A stretch of DNA of 37,349 bases from Micrococcales bacterium (lineage in GTDB: Bacteria > Actinomycetota > Actinomycetes > Actinomycetales > Microbacteriaceae), in contig CANGEU010000013.1 in assembly GCA_947452985.1 (NCBI GenBank), positions 1 through 37,349 of the forward strand. Direction: 5' to 3'. The notes under the pieces were generated by a model. That model was not told the origin of the DNA. It saw only the letters and a program-made list of their open reading frames with translations, and did not search any database. Of this stretch, positions 26,994-34,771 are shown piece by piece. Made by a program: the position numbers and the translations under genes. Every line of letters begins with the position of its first letter. Position 1 is the stretch's first letter.

Positions 26994-27214
26994 TGTGGAT
27001 AAGTGTGGATAACTCCAGTTTTTAAAGCTTCAACCTTCAAGTTATCCAAAGGTTCAGGTGAATGTTTAGGGTTTGTTAACCTTAGTTATACACAGGTAGA
27101 AACCAATAAAACACAGGCATCTCGCAATCTTTCCACAATCTATCCACAGGTTGTCCACAAGTTACTCACATATCTCATGGCGTGTTTCCACAGTTATCCA
27201 CATTTCTATCCACA
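26994..27214. promoter_or_regulatory. Dense DnaA-box cluster in the rplI-dnaB gap
   Basis: This 342-bp gap, 15 kb from oriC, has four perfect TTATNCACA boxes: 26994-27002 (minus), 27004-27012 (minus), 27086-27094 (plus, TTATACACA) and 27194-27202 (plus). One-mismatch boxes are at 27042-27050, 27140-27148, 27151-27159 and 27206-27214, and a weaker TTACTCACA is at 27162-27170. No AT-rich unwinding tract like that at 10571 is visible. It contains more boxes than either arm of oriC. The likely roles are DnaA titration and/or DnaA control of dnaB. Confidence 0.85.
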
Positions 27215-27231
27215 GGACGATTGGATATAGT
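27203..27231 (+). promoter_or_regulatory. Probable dnaB promoter overlapping DnaA boxes
   Basis: TATAGT at 27226-27231 is a good -10. At 17-bp spacing, TTTCTA (27203-27208) is a poor -35, as expected for an activated or repressed promoter. The box at 27206-27214 overlaps the -35/spacer and the perfect box at 27194-27202 abuts it. The predicted leader is about 45 nt. Confidence 0.45.
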
Positions 27232-27281
27232 GCTGTCGGTGCTCCATGCTAGACAGGACTCGTAAGTATTTAGGGGAGCAA

Positions 27282-28637
27282 ATGGCACAGGTACAGAACA
27301 CCGTGGCGGAACAAACGTCATCGATTGAACGCTCCCTACCCAACGACATGATGGCCGAGCAGTCAGTTCTCGGCGGCATGCTGATCTCGATGGACGCGGT
27401 TGCCGTGGTCAACGAATACATCAAGTCACCAGACTTCTACGCACCAAAACACGAAGTAACCTTCGACGCCATCATGAGCCTCTTCGCTAAAGGCGAGCCG
27501 GTCGACGCCATCTCGGTTTCAGCCGAGCTAACCCGCTCGGGAACCCTGGTTCGAGCCGGCGGCGCCGACTACATCCACTCGCTCACCAGCATCGTTCCAA
27601 CAGCAGCCAACGTTGCCTACTACGCCAAGATCGTTCAAGAAAAGTCGATTCTGCGAAAGCTCGTAGAAGTTGGCACCCGCATTGCCCAAATGGGTTACGC
27701 AGCAGAAGGTGAACTCGACGATCTAATTAACGTAGCCCAAGCCGACATCTACGCGGTTGGTTCCAAGGCGCTCTCAGACGAATACTCACCGCTCAGTGCC
27801 TCCATCGACGCCGCCATCACCGAGATGGAAATCGCCGAAGCCTCTGGCGACGAAGTTGTCGGTGTTCCAACCGGTTTCCACAAGTTAGATTCCATGACCC
27901 ACGGTCTTCACGGTGGTCAGATGATCATCGTGGCCGCTCGTCCTGGTGTTGGTAAGTCAACCTTCGCCCTCGATATCGCGCGAAACGGCGCATTCAAGCA
28001 CGACAAGCCAGTCCTTTTCTTCTCACTTGAAATGAGCAAGGCTGAAATCGCCATGCGTATGCTTTCGGCCGAAGCGGAAATCCACCTATCCAAGATGCGC
28101 GGTGGCAAGCTTTCCTCCGACGAATGGAAGAAGATGGCCTCGGTTCGTGGTCGAATCAACGACAAGCCACTCTTCATCGACGACAGCCCAAACCTAACCA
28201 TGGTGGAAATCCGCGCGAAAAGCCGCCGCCTAGCCCAAAACCTAGGCCTAGAACTAATTGTCATCGACTACCTTCAGCTACTTTCATCAGGTAAAAAGGT
28301 CGAATCGCGCCAGCAGGAAGTTTCCGAATTCTCTCGTTCGATCAAGCTACTTGCTAAGGAACTCAAGATTCCGGTAATCGCAATCGCTCAGCTAAACCGT
28401 AACTCGGAGCAAAAGGCCGATAAGAAGCCGGAAATCTCACACCTTCGTGAATCCGGATCGCTTGAGCAAGACGCCGACGTCGTAATCCTGCTTCACCGCG
28501 ACGACATGAACGACCCTGGTCACGAGCGCGCTGGCGAAGGCGACATCATTGTTGCTAAGCAGCGAAGCGGGCCAACCGGTACCGTTGCCGCCTACTTCCA
28601 AGGCCAGTATTCACGATTTGTGAACAAGGCAGACTAA
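27282..28637 (+). CDS. dnaB: Replicative DNA helicase DnaB
   Basis: A hexameric 5'-3' fork helicase. The start is set at ATG 27282 (451 residues) because AGGGGAG lies 5-6 bp upstream; an in-frame ATG at 27246 would add 12 residues. The N-terminal domain begins LPNDMMAEQSVLGGML. The RecA-like domain has Walker A RPGVGKST at 220-227, Walker B LIVIDYLQLL, and FSLEMSKAEIAMRML. No intein interrupts it, in contrast to mycobacterial DnaB. It probably works with the DUF721/DciA protein encoded near oriC. The stop overlaps the next ATG by 1 bp. Confidence 0.97.
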   Translation: MAQVQNTVAEQTSSIERSLPNDMMAEQSVLGGMLISMDAVAVVNEYIKSPDFYAPKHEVTFDAIMSLFAKGEPVDAISVSAELTRSGTLVRAGGADYIHSLTSIVPTAANVAYYAKIVQEKSILRKLVEVGTRIAQMGYAAEGELDDLINVAQADIYAVGSKALSDEYSPLSASIDAAITEMEIAEASGDEVVGVPTGFHKLDSMTHGLHGGQMIIVAARPGVGKSTFALDIARNGAFKHDKPVLFFSLEMSKAEIAMRMLSAEAEIHLSKMRGGKLSSDEWKKMASVRGRINDKPLFIDDSPNLTMVEIRAKSRRLAQNLGLELIVIDYLQLLSSGKKVESRQQEVSEFSRSIKLLAKELKIPVIAIAQLNRNSEQKADKKPEISHLRESGSLEQDADVVILLHRDDMNDPGHERAGEGDIIVAKQRSGPTGTVAAYFQGQYSRFVNKAD

Positions 28638-29155
28638 TGAACTGGTTGCAGACCACTCGCGCAGCAGCGCATGCTGCGGTTGCCGCGGCCATCACCTTCA
28701 GTCGCATTCACAGCAGCGAATTCGGGTTGAACATGCTGACCCTCTTTGGTGCCCTTTACTTAGCAGCCAGCCTCGGAACTCATTTTCTCGACAAACGCAA
28801 TAAAGTGATGTCCGCTCGCCTAGGGCTACCGGTCATCGCTCCGGTAATTACTGGAATCGCAGCGGTCTTTGCTATTGGCGCTGGTTGGAACCAACAGGCT
28901 TCCCTGCGTTGGCTGGTAGCCATTTTTGCCGCCGGTTTTGCCCTAACCGAATTGTGGTTGTCTCGAAAGCTCGGCACCAAAACCGTGGACGGACGAGATG
29001 CCCTGATCTCAGCCATCCTAGGTTTCGCACTACTTGGCCTTTTCGCCGGATTCGATATGGGCCGAGTGCCGTTTATCGGTTTCCTCGGAGCGTTCCACGC
29101 CATTCTTGCTGTACATCTGGGCATTGCCGCGGCAACACCAAAGCCAAAGAAGTAG
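28637..29155 (+). CDS. Small multi-pass membrane protein, unknown
   Basis: A 172-residue, strongly hydrophobic protein with about five membrane segments (near 32-50, 64-82, 90-108, 117-135 and 140-165) and a basic end PKPKK. I do not recognise a family. It begins in the TAATG overlap with the dnaB stop, so it is translated with dnaB, and is followed 9 bp later by another small membrane protein. Nothing in the sequence suggests a catalytic site. Confidence 0.75.
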   Translation: MNWLQTTRAAAHAAVAAAITFSRIHSSEFGLNMLTLFGALYLAASLGTHFLDKRNKVMSARLGLPVIAPVITGIAAVFAIGAGWNQQASLRWLVAIFAAGFALTELWLSRKLGTKTVDGRDALISAILGFALLGLFAGFDMGRVPFIGFLGAFHAILAVHLGIAAATPKPKK

Positions 29156-29164
29156 GCTAGGGAC

Positions 29165-29407
29165 ATGACCCAAAAACCAAAGAAGACCGTTGGCGTTCGC
29201 GTTTACATTTCGCTTGCGGCAATCGCAGCAGTATTCGTGGGTGTCCTGGTTTATTTCGGTGTTCGCGACTGGAACAAAACCTACATTTGGGCCGGACTAA
29301 CCTTCATCGTTGTCCTGGTTACCATCGCAACATTGGCGCTAAGCGTCAAAGACGACAACTTCGATGGCAGCACGCCTCGACTAGCAAACAAGCCACCAAA
29401 AAAGTAA
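29165..29407 (+). CDS. Small two-helix membrane protein, unknown
   Basis: An 80-residue protein with a basic start (MTQKPKKTVGVRVYIS), two hydrophobic helices at about 14-34 and 41-60, and a polar end with KPPKK. The family is not recognised. It is last in the dnaB-led transcript. Its stop codon ends at 29407 and the convergent purB stop begins at 29408, leaving no spacer for a terminator. Confidence 0.7.
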   Translation: MTQKPKKTVGVRVYISLAAIAAVFVGVLVYFGVRDWNKTYIWAGLTFIVVLVTIATLALSVKDDNFDGSTPRLANKPPKK

Positions 29408-30796
29408 CTAATTCCTGAAGCGCTTGGTTAGCTCGGAAGCAAGCCCGGTGTAGCTACTAGGACGAAGTGCAATCAGTCGTTGCTTGGCTTCAGCTGAAAT
29501 GTCCAAGCCGTTGATGAACGAAATCAGGTCGTCATGGCCGATTCGCTTACCGCGGGTAAGGTCCTTGAGCAGGGCGTAAGGGTCGGAGATTTTAGAGCGA
29601 CCAGCGGCTACCTCGGCGCGAATCACGGTTTGAATCGCTTCGCCCAAAACTTCCCAGTTGTCGTTTAGGTCGGCTTCAAGAACACCGGCGTTTAGATCAA
29701 TCTCACTTAGGCCGCGAGTCACGTTGTCTAGCGCCAACATGCTGTGACCCAGGCCCAGACCAATGTTGCGCTGGGTCGAGGAGTCGGTGAGGTCGCGCTG
29801 CAAACGGCTGGTAACCAAGGTTGAACCAATCGAGTCCAAAATCGCGTTTGAAAGTTCGAGGTTCGACTCGGCGTTCTCAAAACGGATCGGGTTGATCTTG
29901 TGAGGCATGGTTGAAGACCCGGTTGCGCCTGCCTGAGGAATCTGCTTGAAGTAACCAACCGATATGTAACTCCAAATGTCGGTGCAAAGGTTGTGAAGAA
30001 TTCGGTTGAACAGAGCAACCGATGAATAAAGTTCGGCCTGCCAGTCGTGGCTTTCAATCTGGGTGGTCAATGGGTTCCAGGTAAGACCTAGTCCGGTAAC
30101 GAAGTCCTGTGACTGCTTGATCCAGTCAACCTCGGGCGCCGCAACAACGTGAGCCGAGAATGTTCCGGTAGCACCCGAGAACTTGCCAAGGTATTCGGTC
30201 TTTGCTACTCGCTCGAGTTGGCGGTTTAGGCGGTGAACGAACACGGCAAGCTCTTTACCCATTGTGGTTGGGGTCGCTGGTTGTCCGTGGGTGCGAGCCA
30301 GCATCGAGGCGTCGATGTATTTGTCGCTAAGTTCTGAAATTTTGGCAACCAGTGCGTGAGCCTTCGGCAGCCATACGTTCTGAATTGCGTCACGAACCGT
30401 GATTGCGTAGCTGAGGTTGTTGATGTCTTCGCTGGTGCAGCCAAAGTGGGTGAGTTCCAGAAGGTCGTGGCGCTCAAGCTTTTCGAGGCGAGCACGAATG
30501 AAGTATTCAACCGCCTTGACGTCGTGCTTGGTGACCGCTTCAGTTTCGCCAAGTTCACGAACATCGGAGTCAGAAAAATCGGCGACAATCTTGCGAAGCA
30601 CGGCCGCCTCGTTGTCCAAGATCGGACGGTCGGTGCCCAAAAGCGAGCGGTTAGCTAATTGAATCAGCCATTCAATCTCAACCTGGATTCTTGCGCGGTT
30701 CAAACCGGCCTCGGAAAGGTACTCGCCTAGGTCTGAAACCGCTGCGCGGTAGCGTCCGTCGAGTGGGGATAGTGGTTGTACCGAAAGATTGCTCAC
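29408..30796 (-). CDS. purB: Adenylosuccinate lyase
   Basis: The enzyme acts twice in purine synthesis: it releases fumarate from SAICAR and from adenylosuccinate. The fumarase/aspartase signature GSSTMPHKINPIRFENAE, with the catalytic Ser in the flexible loop, is present. So are TSEDINNLSYA near 115 and ARTHGQPATPTTMGKE. The start is placed at GTG 30796 (462 residues), where the conserved VQPLSPLDGRYRAAV segment begins seven residues in; the longer frame to 30871 adds 25 residues without family similarity. A DnaA box lies 15 bp upstream of the start. Confidence 0.95.
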   Translation of the reverse strand: MSNLSVQPLSPLDGRYRAAVSDLGEYLSEAGLNRARIQVEIEWLIQLANRSLLGTDRPILDNEAAVLRKIVADFSDSDVRELGETEAVTKHDVKAVEYFIRARLEKLERHDLLELTHFGCTSEDINNLSYAITVRDAIQNVWLPKAHALVAKISELSDKYIDASMLARTHGQPATPTTMGKELAVFVHRLNRQLERVAKTEYLGKFSGATGTFSAHVVAAPEVDWIKQSQDFVTGLGLTWNPLTTQIESHDWQAELYSSVALFNRILHNLCTDIWSYISVGYFKQIPQAGATGSSTMPHKINPIRFENAESNLELSNAILDSIGSTLVTSRLQRDLTDSSTQRNIGLGLGHSMLALDNVTRGLSEIDLNAGVLEADLNDNWEVLGEAIQTVIRAEVAAGRSKISDPYALLKDLTRGKRIGHDDLISFINGLDISAEAKQRLIALRPSSYTGLASELTKRFRN

Positions 30797-30810
30797 CCTA
30801 CTATTTTGCC

Positions 30811-30819
30811 TTATCCACA
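30811..30819. promoter_or_regulatory. Single perfect DnaA box in the purB divergent promoter region
   Basis: TTATCCACA on the plus strand, 15 bp from the purB GTG and about 50 bp from the divergent small ORF. On the minus strand a CAAAAT hexamer lies at the leaderless -10 position for purB, so the box would overlap the promoter spacer. DnaA control is a guess from position. Confidence 0.5.
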
Positions 30820-30869
30820 GAATGCTTGAGGACGTGTCGATTGCTTCTGGTAATTGACATTCTTTTGAC

Positions 30870-31049
30870 ATGCACGAAGTTGAACCGTTACTGAATGAGC
30901 TAATTGCTCAGCTCGAATCGAGTAAGCCGAACCCGTTGCTTTGGAATTCATCGGCGGCCAGGGCATTAGAAGTCCAGTTGGTTGAATTACAAAATCGGTT
31001 GAGATTCTTACAAGCCAACCTGATTCACCTACCAAGGATTTCGTTATGA
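30870..31049 (+). CDS. Small WXG100-like helical protein, partner of the downstream hydrolase
   Basis: A 59-codon ORF starting MHEVEPLLNELIAQL and ending in an ATGA overlap with the next gene, which strongly supports it as real. The middle, LLWNSSAARALEVQLVELQ then NRLRFLQANL, follows the pattern of WXG100/ESX-type helical hairpins: a Trp turn, a small-residue pair Ala-Ala, then a Leu heptad. The WxG is here W-N-S (Trp25). No signal peptide. No Shine-Dalgarno sequence is visible. The likely role is a chaperone, partner or targeting subunit for the 391-residue hydrolase. The family call is tentative. Confidence 0.6.
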   Translation: MHEVEPLLNELIAQLESSKPNPLLWNSSAARALEVQLVELQNRLRFLQANLIHLPRISL

Positions 31050-32221
31050 GCGGGCTAGTTAGCTACGGCGGAGACCCAAGCGTCACCGTGGCCAGGTCCG
31101 AGATAGATCGCATCACAGCCGGTCTAGCCACGATTCAGGCTCGGCTAACCGACGAACTTCAACCGCTGGCTCAGCTGAACGGGCTGGTTCACCACCTGCA
31201 ACTCGATGCCCAGCTTCCAGAAACCCTGATTCGCTTGGGGTTGCAACGGCACGGCTGCTTTGTAGCTTCGGAAAGTTATTTCACCGGAGATGCACGAATT
31301 GCTCATCAGTTTTCGTCGATTGCCGATGTAATCCATTCAAACCCTTGGCTGAGGAAGGTCATTCCGAAACAGGTTTGGGTCGGTTTGGCGGCTGGCGTCG
31401 GGGTTTCTGCTTTTACGAATTCCAACCTGACTGCGCTGGGTGTTCGCGCCCTGGTTGGTGAAATACCTACCGATAAACTCGGCAACGCGATTTCAAAGTT
31501 GCCAGGTGGAGAGGCTCGGTTAATTCCAGCAACGCCTTCAGCGGTATATCAAAACCCCAAGTCACTCAATGGTTTAGCAAGCCGCCTAAACAATGAATCT
31601 GGAAACATTCGGCTAGAAAGCTATCAAACCCTGAAGGGCAGGCTAGTGGTTATGTACCTTCCCGGCACTGCTGACTGGAATCCAGTTTCGTCGACAAAAG
31701 CGTTCGACATCCGAAGCGATTTGGAACTTCTAGGAAATGGCGAAAAATCAACTTCATATCGAGCCGCTAACGCGGCTTTGGACGCCTTCGGCGTAACCAA
31801 GGGTGACCGGCTGATTCTGGTGGGTTATTCACAAGGTGGTCTAGTGGCCGCCGAGCTAGCCAATTCACACAAAAATATTGAAGCGATTGTGACCATGGGC
31901 TCTCCAATAGCTAATGAGGAGATTCCTTCCGAAGTGAAGGTGATTTCTCTCGAACACTCAAATGATGTTGTTCCTGCACTCAGCGGAGAGACAAATCCGA
32001 TGACCGAGAACTGGGCCACGGCATCAAGGCACGTCGATGTAAATCTTGGGGAAACAATTTTGAAAGCGCACGGAATGCATGAATATGTTCAGACGGCAAT
32101 GCTCGCCGACGACTCAACCGATTCGGGTTTGGTGAGATTACGAGGCGAAGTCTTGGATAACTTCTCCGGGGCCACTTTGCTTGGTGCTAAAGAGTACTCG
32201 CCGCTTAGAGCAGCTTCATAG
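31046..32221 (+). CDS. Alpha/beta hydrolase (lipase/esterase-like) with helical N-terminal domain
   Basis: A 391-residue protein. Residues 1-100 are largely helical and polar with no signal peptide, a weakly hydrophobic stretch lies at 109-135, and the hydrolase domain follows from about 195. The nucleophile elbow is GYSQGG with Ser262. The likely acid is Asp307 (EHSNDVVP) and the likely base is His345 (AHGMHEYV). The YLPGTADW stretch near 204 fits the oxyanion loop. The substrate is unknown; lipid or peptide-ester cleavage is possible. It overlaps the small WXG-like ORF by 4 bp, and its 3' end overlaps the convergent membrane-protein gene by 17 bp. No type VII secretion core genes are in view. 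Confidence 0.75.
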   Translation: MSGLVSYGGDPSVTVARSEIDRITAGLATIQARLTDELQPLAQLNGLVHHLQLDAQLPETLIRLGLQRHGCFVASESYFTGDARIAHQFSSIADVIHSNPWLRKVIPKQVWVGLAAGVGVSAFTNSNLTALGVRALVGEIPTDKLGNAISKLPGGEARLIPATPSAVYQNPKSLNGLASRLNNESGNIRLESYQTLKGRLVVMYLPGTADWNPVSSTKAFDIRSDLELLGNGEKSTSYRAANAALDAFGVTKGDRLILVGYSQGGLVAAELANSHKNIEAIVTMGSPIANEEIPSEVKVISLEHSNDVVPALSGETNPMTENWATASRHVDVNLGETILKAHGMHEYVQTAMLADDSTDSGLVRLRGEVLDNFSGATLLGAKEYSPLRAAS

Positions 32222-32630
32222 CCTTGAATGCGCTACGAGCTAGGAACGTACTTAGGCTCATCACAATTGCTCCGAGCATTGCCCAACCCAGCGCGGTATT
32301 GCTTGCACCCGCAGCGCCGAAACCGCTAATGCTAAAAATGCCAACCTTGATCCAGGAACTTAGGTAGGCCACCAGCAAAAGCATCACGCCGTTGATCACG
32401 ATCGAAATAAGGCCGAAAGTAAGTAGGTAGAGCGGAAATGCCAAAACTTTAATCACAGGCGCAACAATCGAGGTTACGAAGCCAAAAACCATACCCACGA
32501 CTAGGTAGGAAGCCACCAAATTCCAGACAGTTGAGCCTGCCAAAGGGGAAATTTTGATCGCAGGGATGAGAGTAATGACCAACCAAAGGCCCAAGGAATT
32601 GATTACGGTACCAACTAGAAATCGCTTCAT
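32205..32630 (-). CDS. Phage holin family (COG1950-type) membrane protein
   Basis: A 141-residue membrane protein with four hydrophobic segments: about 5-25, 35-58, 60-85 and 105-130. The start MKRFLVGTVINSLGLWLVITLIPAI and the LVVGMVFGFVTSIVAPVIKVLAFPLYLLTFGLISIVINGVMLLLVA block are characteristic of the YvlD-like holin family found in many bacterial genomes outside prophage. The true role is unclear. The start is placed at ATG 32630; an upstream in-frame ATG at 32702 would run through the divergent operon's start. It ends 17 bp inside the convergent hydrolase gene. Confidence 0.8.
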   Translation of the reverse strand: MKRFLVGTVINSLGLWLVITLIPAIKISPLAGSTVWNLVASYLVVGMVFGFVTSIVAPVIKVLAFPLYLLTFGLISIVINGVMLLLVAYLSSWIKVGIFSISGFGAAGASNTALGWAMLGAIVMSLSTFLARSAFKAMKLL

Positions 32631-32656
32631 ATGTAGATTGTGCCACCGAACCAAAC

Positions 32657-32662
32657 TAAATT
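32657..32662 (+). promoter_or_regulatory. Candidate -10 element for a leaderless E1alpha transcript
   Basis: TAAATT ends 7 bp before the ATG at 32670, the spacing at which transcription would start on the A of the ATG. Only 39 bp separate this start from the divergent membrane-protein gene. A GGAAAGG directly before the ATG is too close for a normal ribosome binding site. Confidence 0.4.
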
Positions 32663-32669
32663 GGAAAGG

Positions 32670-33788
32670 ATGAATGCAAACGACAGTGTGCCAATGGTGC
32701 AAATGCTCTCCCCTGAGGGCGATTTTGCTGTGCCAAAAAACTATGCCGAATATGGTTCGTACATCGAGCGCTTGACCGAAGAGGACTTTCTAAAGTTCTA
32801 TCGCGACATGGCCCGCTGCCGCCGATTCGACAACGAAGCCACTGCACTTCAACGCCAAGGCCAGCTAGGTCTTTGGATTCCAGCCATCGGCCAAGAGGCC
32901 GCTCAAATCGGTTCGGGCTACGGCGTTGGTCACAACGACCACATCTTCCCGAGCTACCGCGAACACGGTGTTGCAATTACTCACGGCGTTGAGCTGATGT
33001 CTATTCTCAAAATGCTTCGTGGTGTGAACCACGGTGGTTGGAACCCAGACGAAACTCGTTTCCACCTTTACGGCATCGTTCTAGGCAGCCAGGTTCTTCA
33101 CGCAACTGGATATGCCATGGGCGTTAAGTTCGACGGCAAGGTTGCCACCGGCAACAAGGCCGAAGACCTCGCGGTCATCTCTTACTTCGGCGACGGCGCA
33201 ACCGCTGAGGGCGACATCTCGGAGTCGTTCCTTTTCGCAGCCAACACCCACAGCCCAATCGTGTTCTTCTGCCAGAACAACCAGTGGGCAATTTCTTCAC
33301 CGACCGCCAGCCAAACTCGCGTACCTCTTTACCGTCGCGGTGAAGGTTTCGGTGTTCCAGGTATTCGTATCGATGGCAACGACGTTCTAGCCAGCTACGC
33401 GGTAACCGCTAAACACATGGACGACGCCCGTGAAGGCGCCGGCCCATTCATGATCGAAGCTCTGACTTATCGAATCGGTGCTCACACGTCGTCGGACGAC
33501 CCAACCAAGTACCGCTCGGATGAAGAGGTCGCGTACTGGACCGCTCGTGATCCGCTAAAGCGTTTCGAAGTATTCCTTCGCCGCCAGGGTATCGGCGAGG
33601 ACTTCTTTGAAGAGGTAGCCGAAGCTGGCGAAAAGCTTGCGTCTGAAATTCGTGAGGCAACCTTTGCTTTGAAAAACCCAGACATGGAAGACATGTTCAA
33701 ACATGTCTACTCAGATTCTCACCCGGTCATCGACGAACAACTCGATTGGCTGAAGCGTTACGAAGCTTCGTTCGGAGGTGAGAACTAA
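32670..33788 (+). CDS. 2-oxoacid dehydrogenase E1 component, alpha subunit (branched-chain or pyruvate type)
   Basis: The thiamine-diphosphate subunit of a 2-oxoacid dehydrogenase complex, 372 residues from the ATG at 32670. The TPP/Mg motif begins GDGATAEGD at about residue 174 and ends at Asn203 (CQNNQWAISS). The HIFPSYREHG segment and the TYRIGAHTSSDDPTKYR loop near the C-terminus are typical of E1alpha. Substrate class (branched-chain 2-oxoacids, pyruvate or acetoin) cannot be settled; in actinobacteria the heterotetrameric form is usually the branched-chain enzyme. The stop overlaps the E1beta ATG by 1 bp (TAATG). Confidence 0.9.
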   Translation: MNANDSVPMVQMLSPEGDFAVPKNYAEYGSYIERLTEEDFLKFYRDMARCRRFDNEATALQRQGQLGLWIPAIGQEAAQIGSGYGVGHNDHIFPSYREHGVAITHGVELMSILKMLRGVNHGGWNPDETRFHLYGIVLGSQVLHATGYAMGVKFDGKVATGNKAEDLAVISYFGDGATAEGDISESFLFAANTHSPIVFFCQNNQWAISSPTASQTRVPLYRRGEGFGVPGIRIDGNDVLASYAVTAKHMDDAREGAGPFMIEALTYRIGAHTSSDDPTKYRSDEEVAYWTARDPLKRFEVFLRRQGIGEDFFEEVAEAGEKLASEIREATFALKNPDMEDMFKHVYSDSHPVIDEQLDWLKRYEASFGGEN

Positions 33789-34771
33789 TGACCAATTTCG
33801 CAGAAATGGCGATCGCCAAGGCGATCAATGCCGGACTTCGCAAAGCGATGTCGGAAGACAACAAGGTTTTGGTTTTCGGTGAAGACGTTGCTCAACTCGG
33901 TGGAGTGTTCCGTGTCACCGAGGGTCTGCACGCAGAATTCGGCGAGAGCCGAATCTTCAACTCACCTATCGCCGAATCTGGAATCGTTGGTACCGCCATC
34001 GGTCTAGCCATGCGCGGTTACCGCTCGGTTGCCGAGATTCAGTTCGACGGCTTCATCTTCCCGGCATTTGACCAGATCACCACTCAACTTGCCAAGATGC
34101 AGAACCGCTCCGAGGGCTTCCACAAGATGCCGGTCGTGATTCGAGTTCCGTTTGGCGGCGGCATCGGAGCAGTTGAACACCACTCTGAAAGCCCTGAAGC
34201 TTACTTCGCACACACCCCTGGTCTTCGCGTGGTCACTCCAAGTAACCCGAACGACGCCTACTGGATGATTCAGCAGGCCATCCGCTCAGACGACCCAGTT
34301 ATGTTCTTCGAGCCAAAGCGTCGCTACTGGCAGAAGGGTCCAGTGAACCTGGACGCACCACCACAAGACCTTTATTCGGCCCGCGTTCTTCGTGAGGGAA
34401 CCGACCTAACCATCGTTTCTTACGGACCAATGGTTCACACTTCTCTTCAGGCAGCCGAGGTTGCAGCCAGCGAAGGCATCAGCATCGAAGTCATCGACCT
34501 TCGTTCGCTGTCACCGATTGATTTCCCAACCATCATCGAATCGGTTAAGAAGACCGGTCGATTGATCACGGTTGCAGAGGCGCCAAACTCGTTCTCGGTT
34601 GCCAGCGAAGTTTCGGCTCGCATCACCGAAGAGTGTTTCTACCACCTGCAAGCACCTGTGCTTCGCGTTGGTGGTTTTGACATCCCTTACCCTGCGGCCA
34701 AGCTTGAAGAAATCTATCTTCCAGACGCCGACCGCATTCTTGAAGCAGTCGACAGATCGAGAGCCTACTAA
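33788..34771 (+). CDS. 2-oxoacid dehydrogenase E1 component, beta subunit
   Basis: A 327-residue transketolase-like beta subunit. The N-terminus has ALRKAM-type [34 protein letters not shown], with the TPP-contacting Glu in the [25 protein letters not shown] region. The C-terminal domain has [16 protein letters not shown] and [11 protein letters not shown]. It forms an alpha2beta2 E1 with the upstream product, which decarboxylates the 2-oxoacid and transfers the acyl group to lipoyl-E2. It overlaps both neighbours by 1 bp, so the three subunits are made in coupled amounts. Confidence 0.93.
   Translation: MTNFAEMAIAKAINAGLRKAMSEDNKVLVFGEDVAQLGGVFRVTEGLHAEFGESRIFNSPIAESGIVGTAIGLAMRGYRSVAEIQFDGFIFPAFDQITTQLAKMQNRSEGFHKMPVVIRVPFGGGIGAVEHHSESPEAYFAHTPGLRVVTPSNPNDAYWMIQQAIRSDDPVMFFEPKRRYWQKGPVNLDAPPQDLYSARVLREGTDLTIVSYGPMVHTSLQAAEVAASEGISIEVIDLRSLSPIDFPTIIESVKKTGRLITVAEAPNSFSVASEVSARITEECFYHLQAPVLRVGGFDIPYPAAKLEEIYLPDADRILEAVDRSRAY

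Noticed and set aside
30797-30871. 25-residue N-terminal extension of purB
   Set aside because: The added residues do not resemble PurB and the conserved N-terminus begins just after the GTG at 30796.
32205-32630. Prophage remnant suggested by the holin-family protein
   Set aside because: No other phage genes, integrase or attachment sites are nearby; this family is common in ordinary chromosomes.
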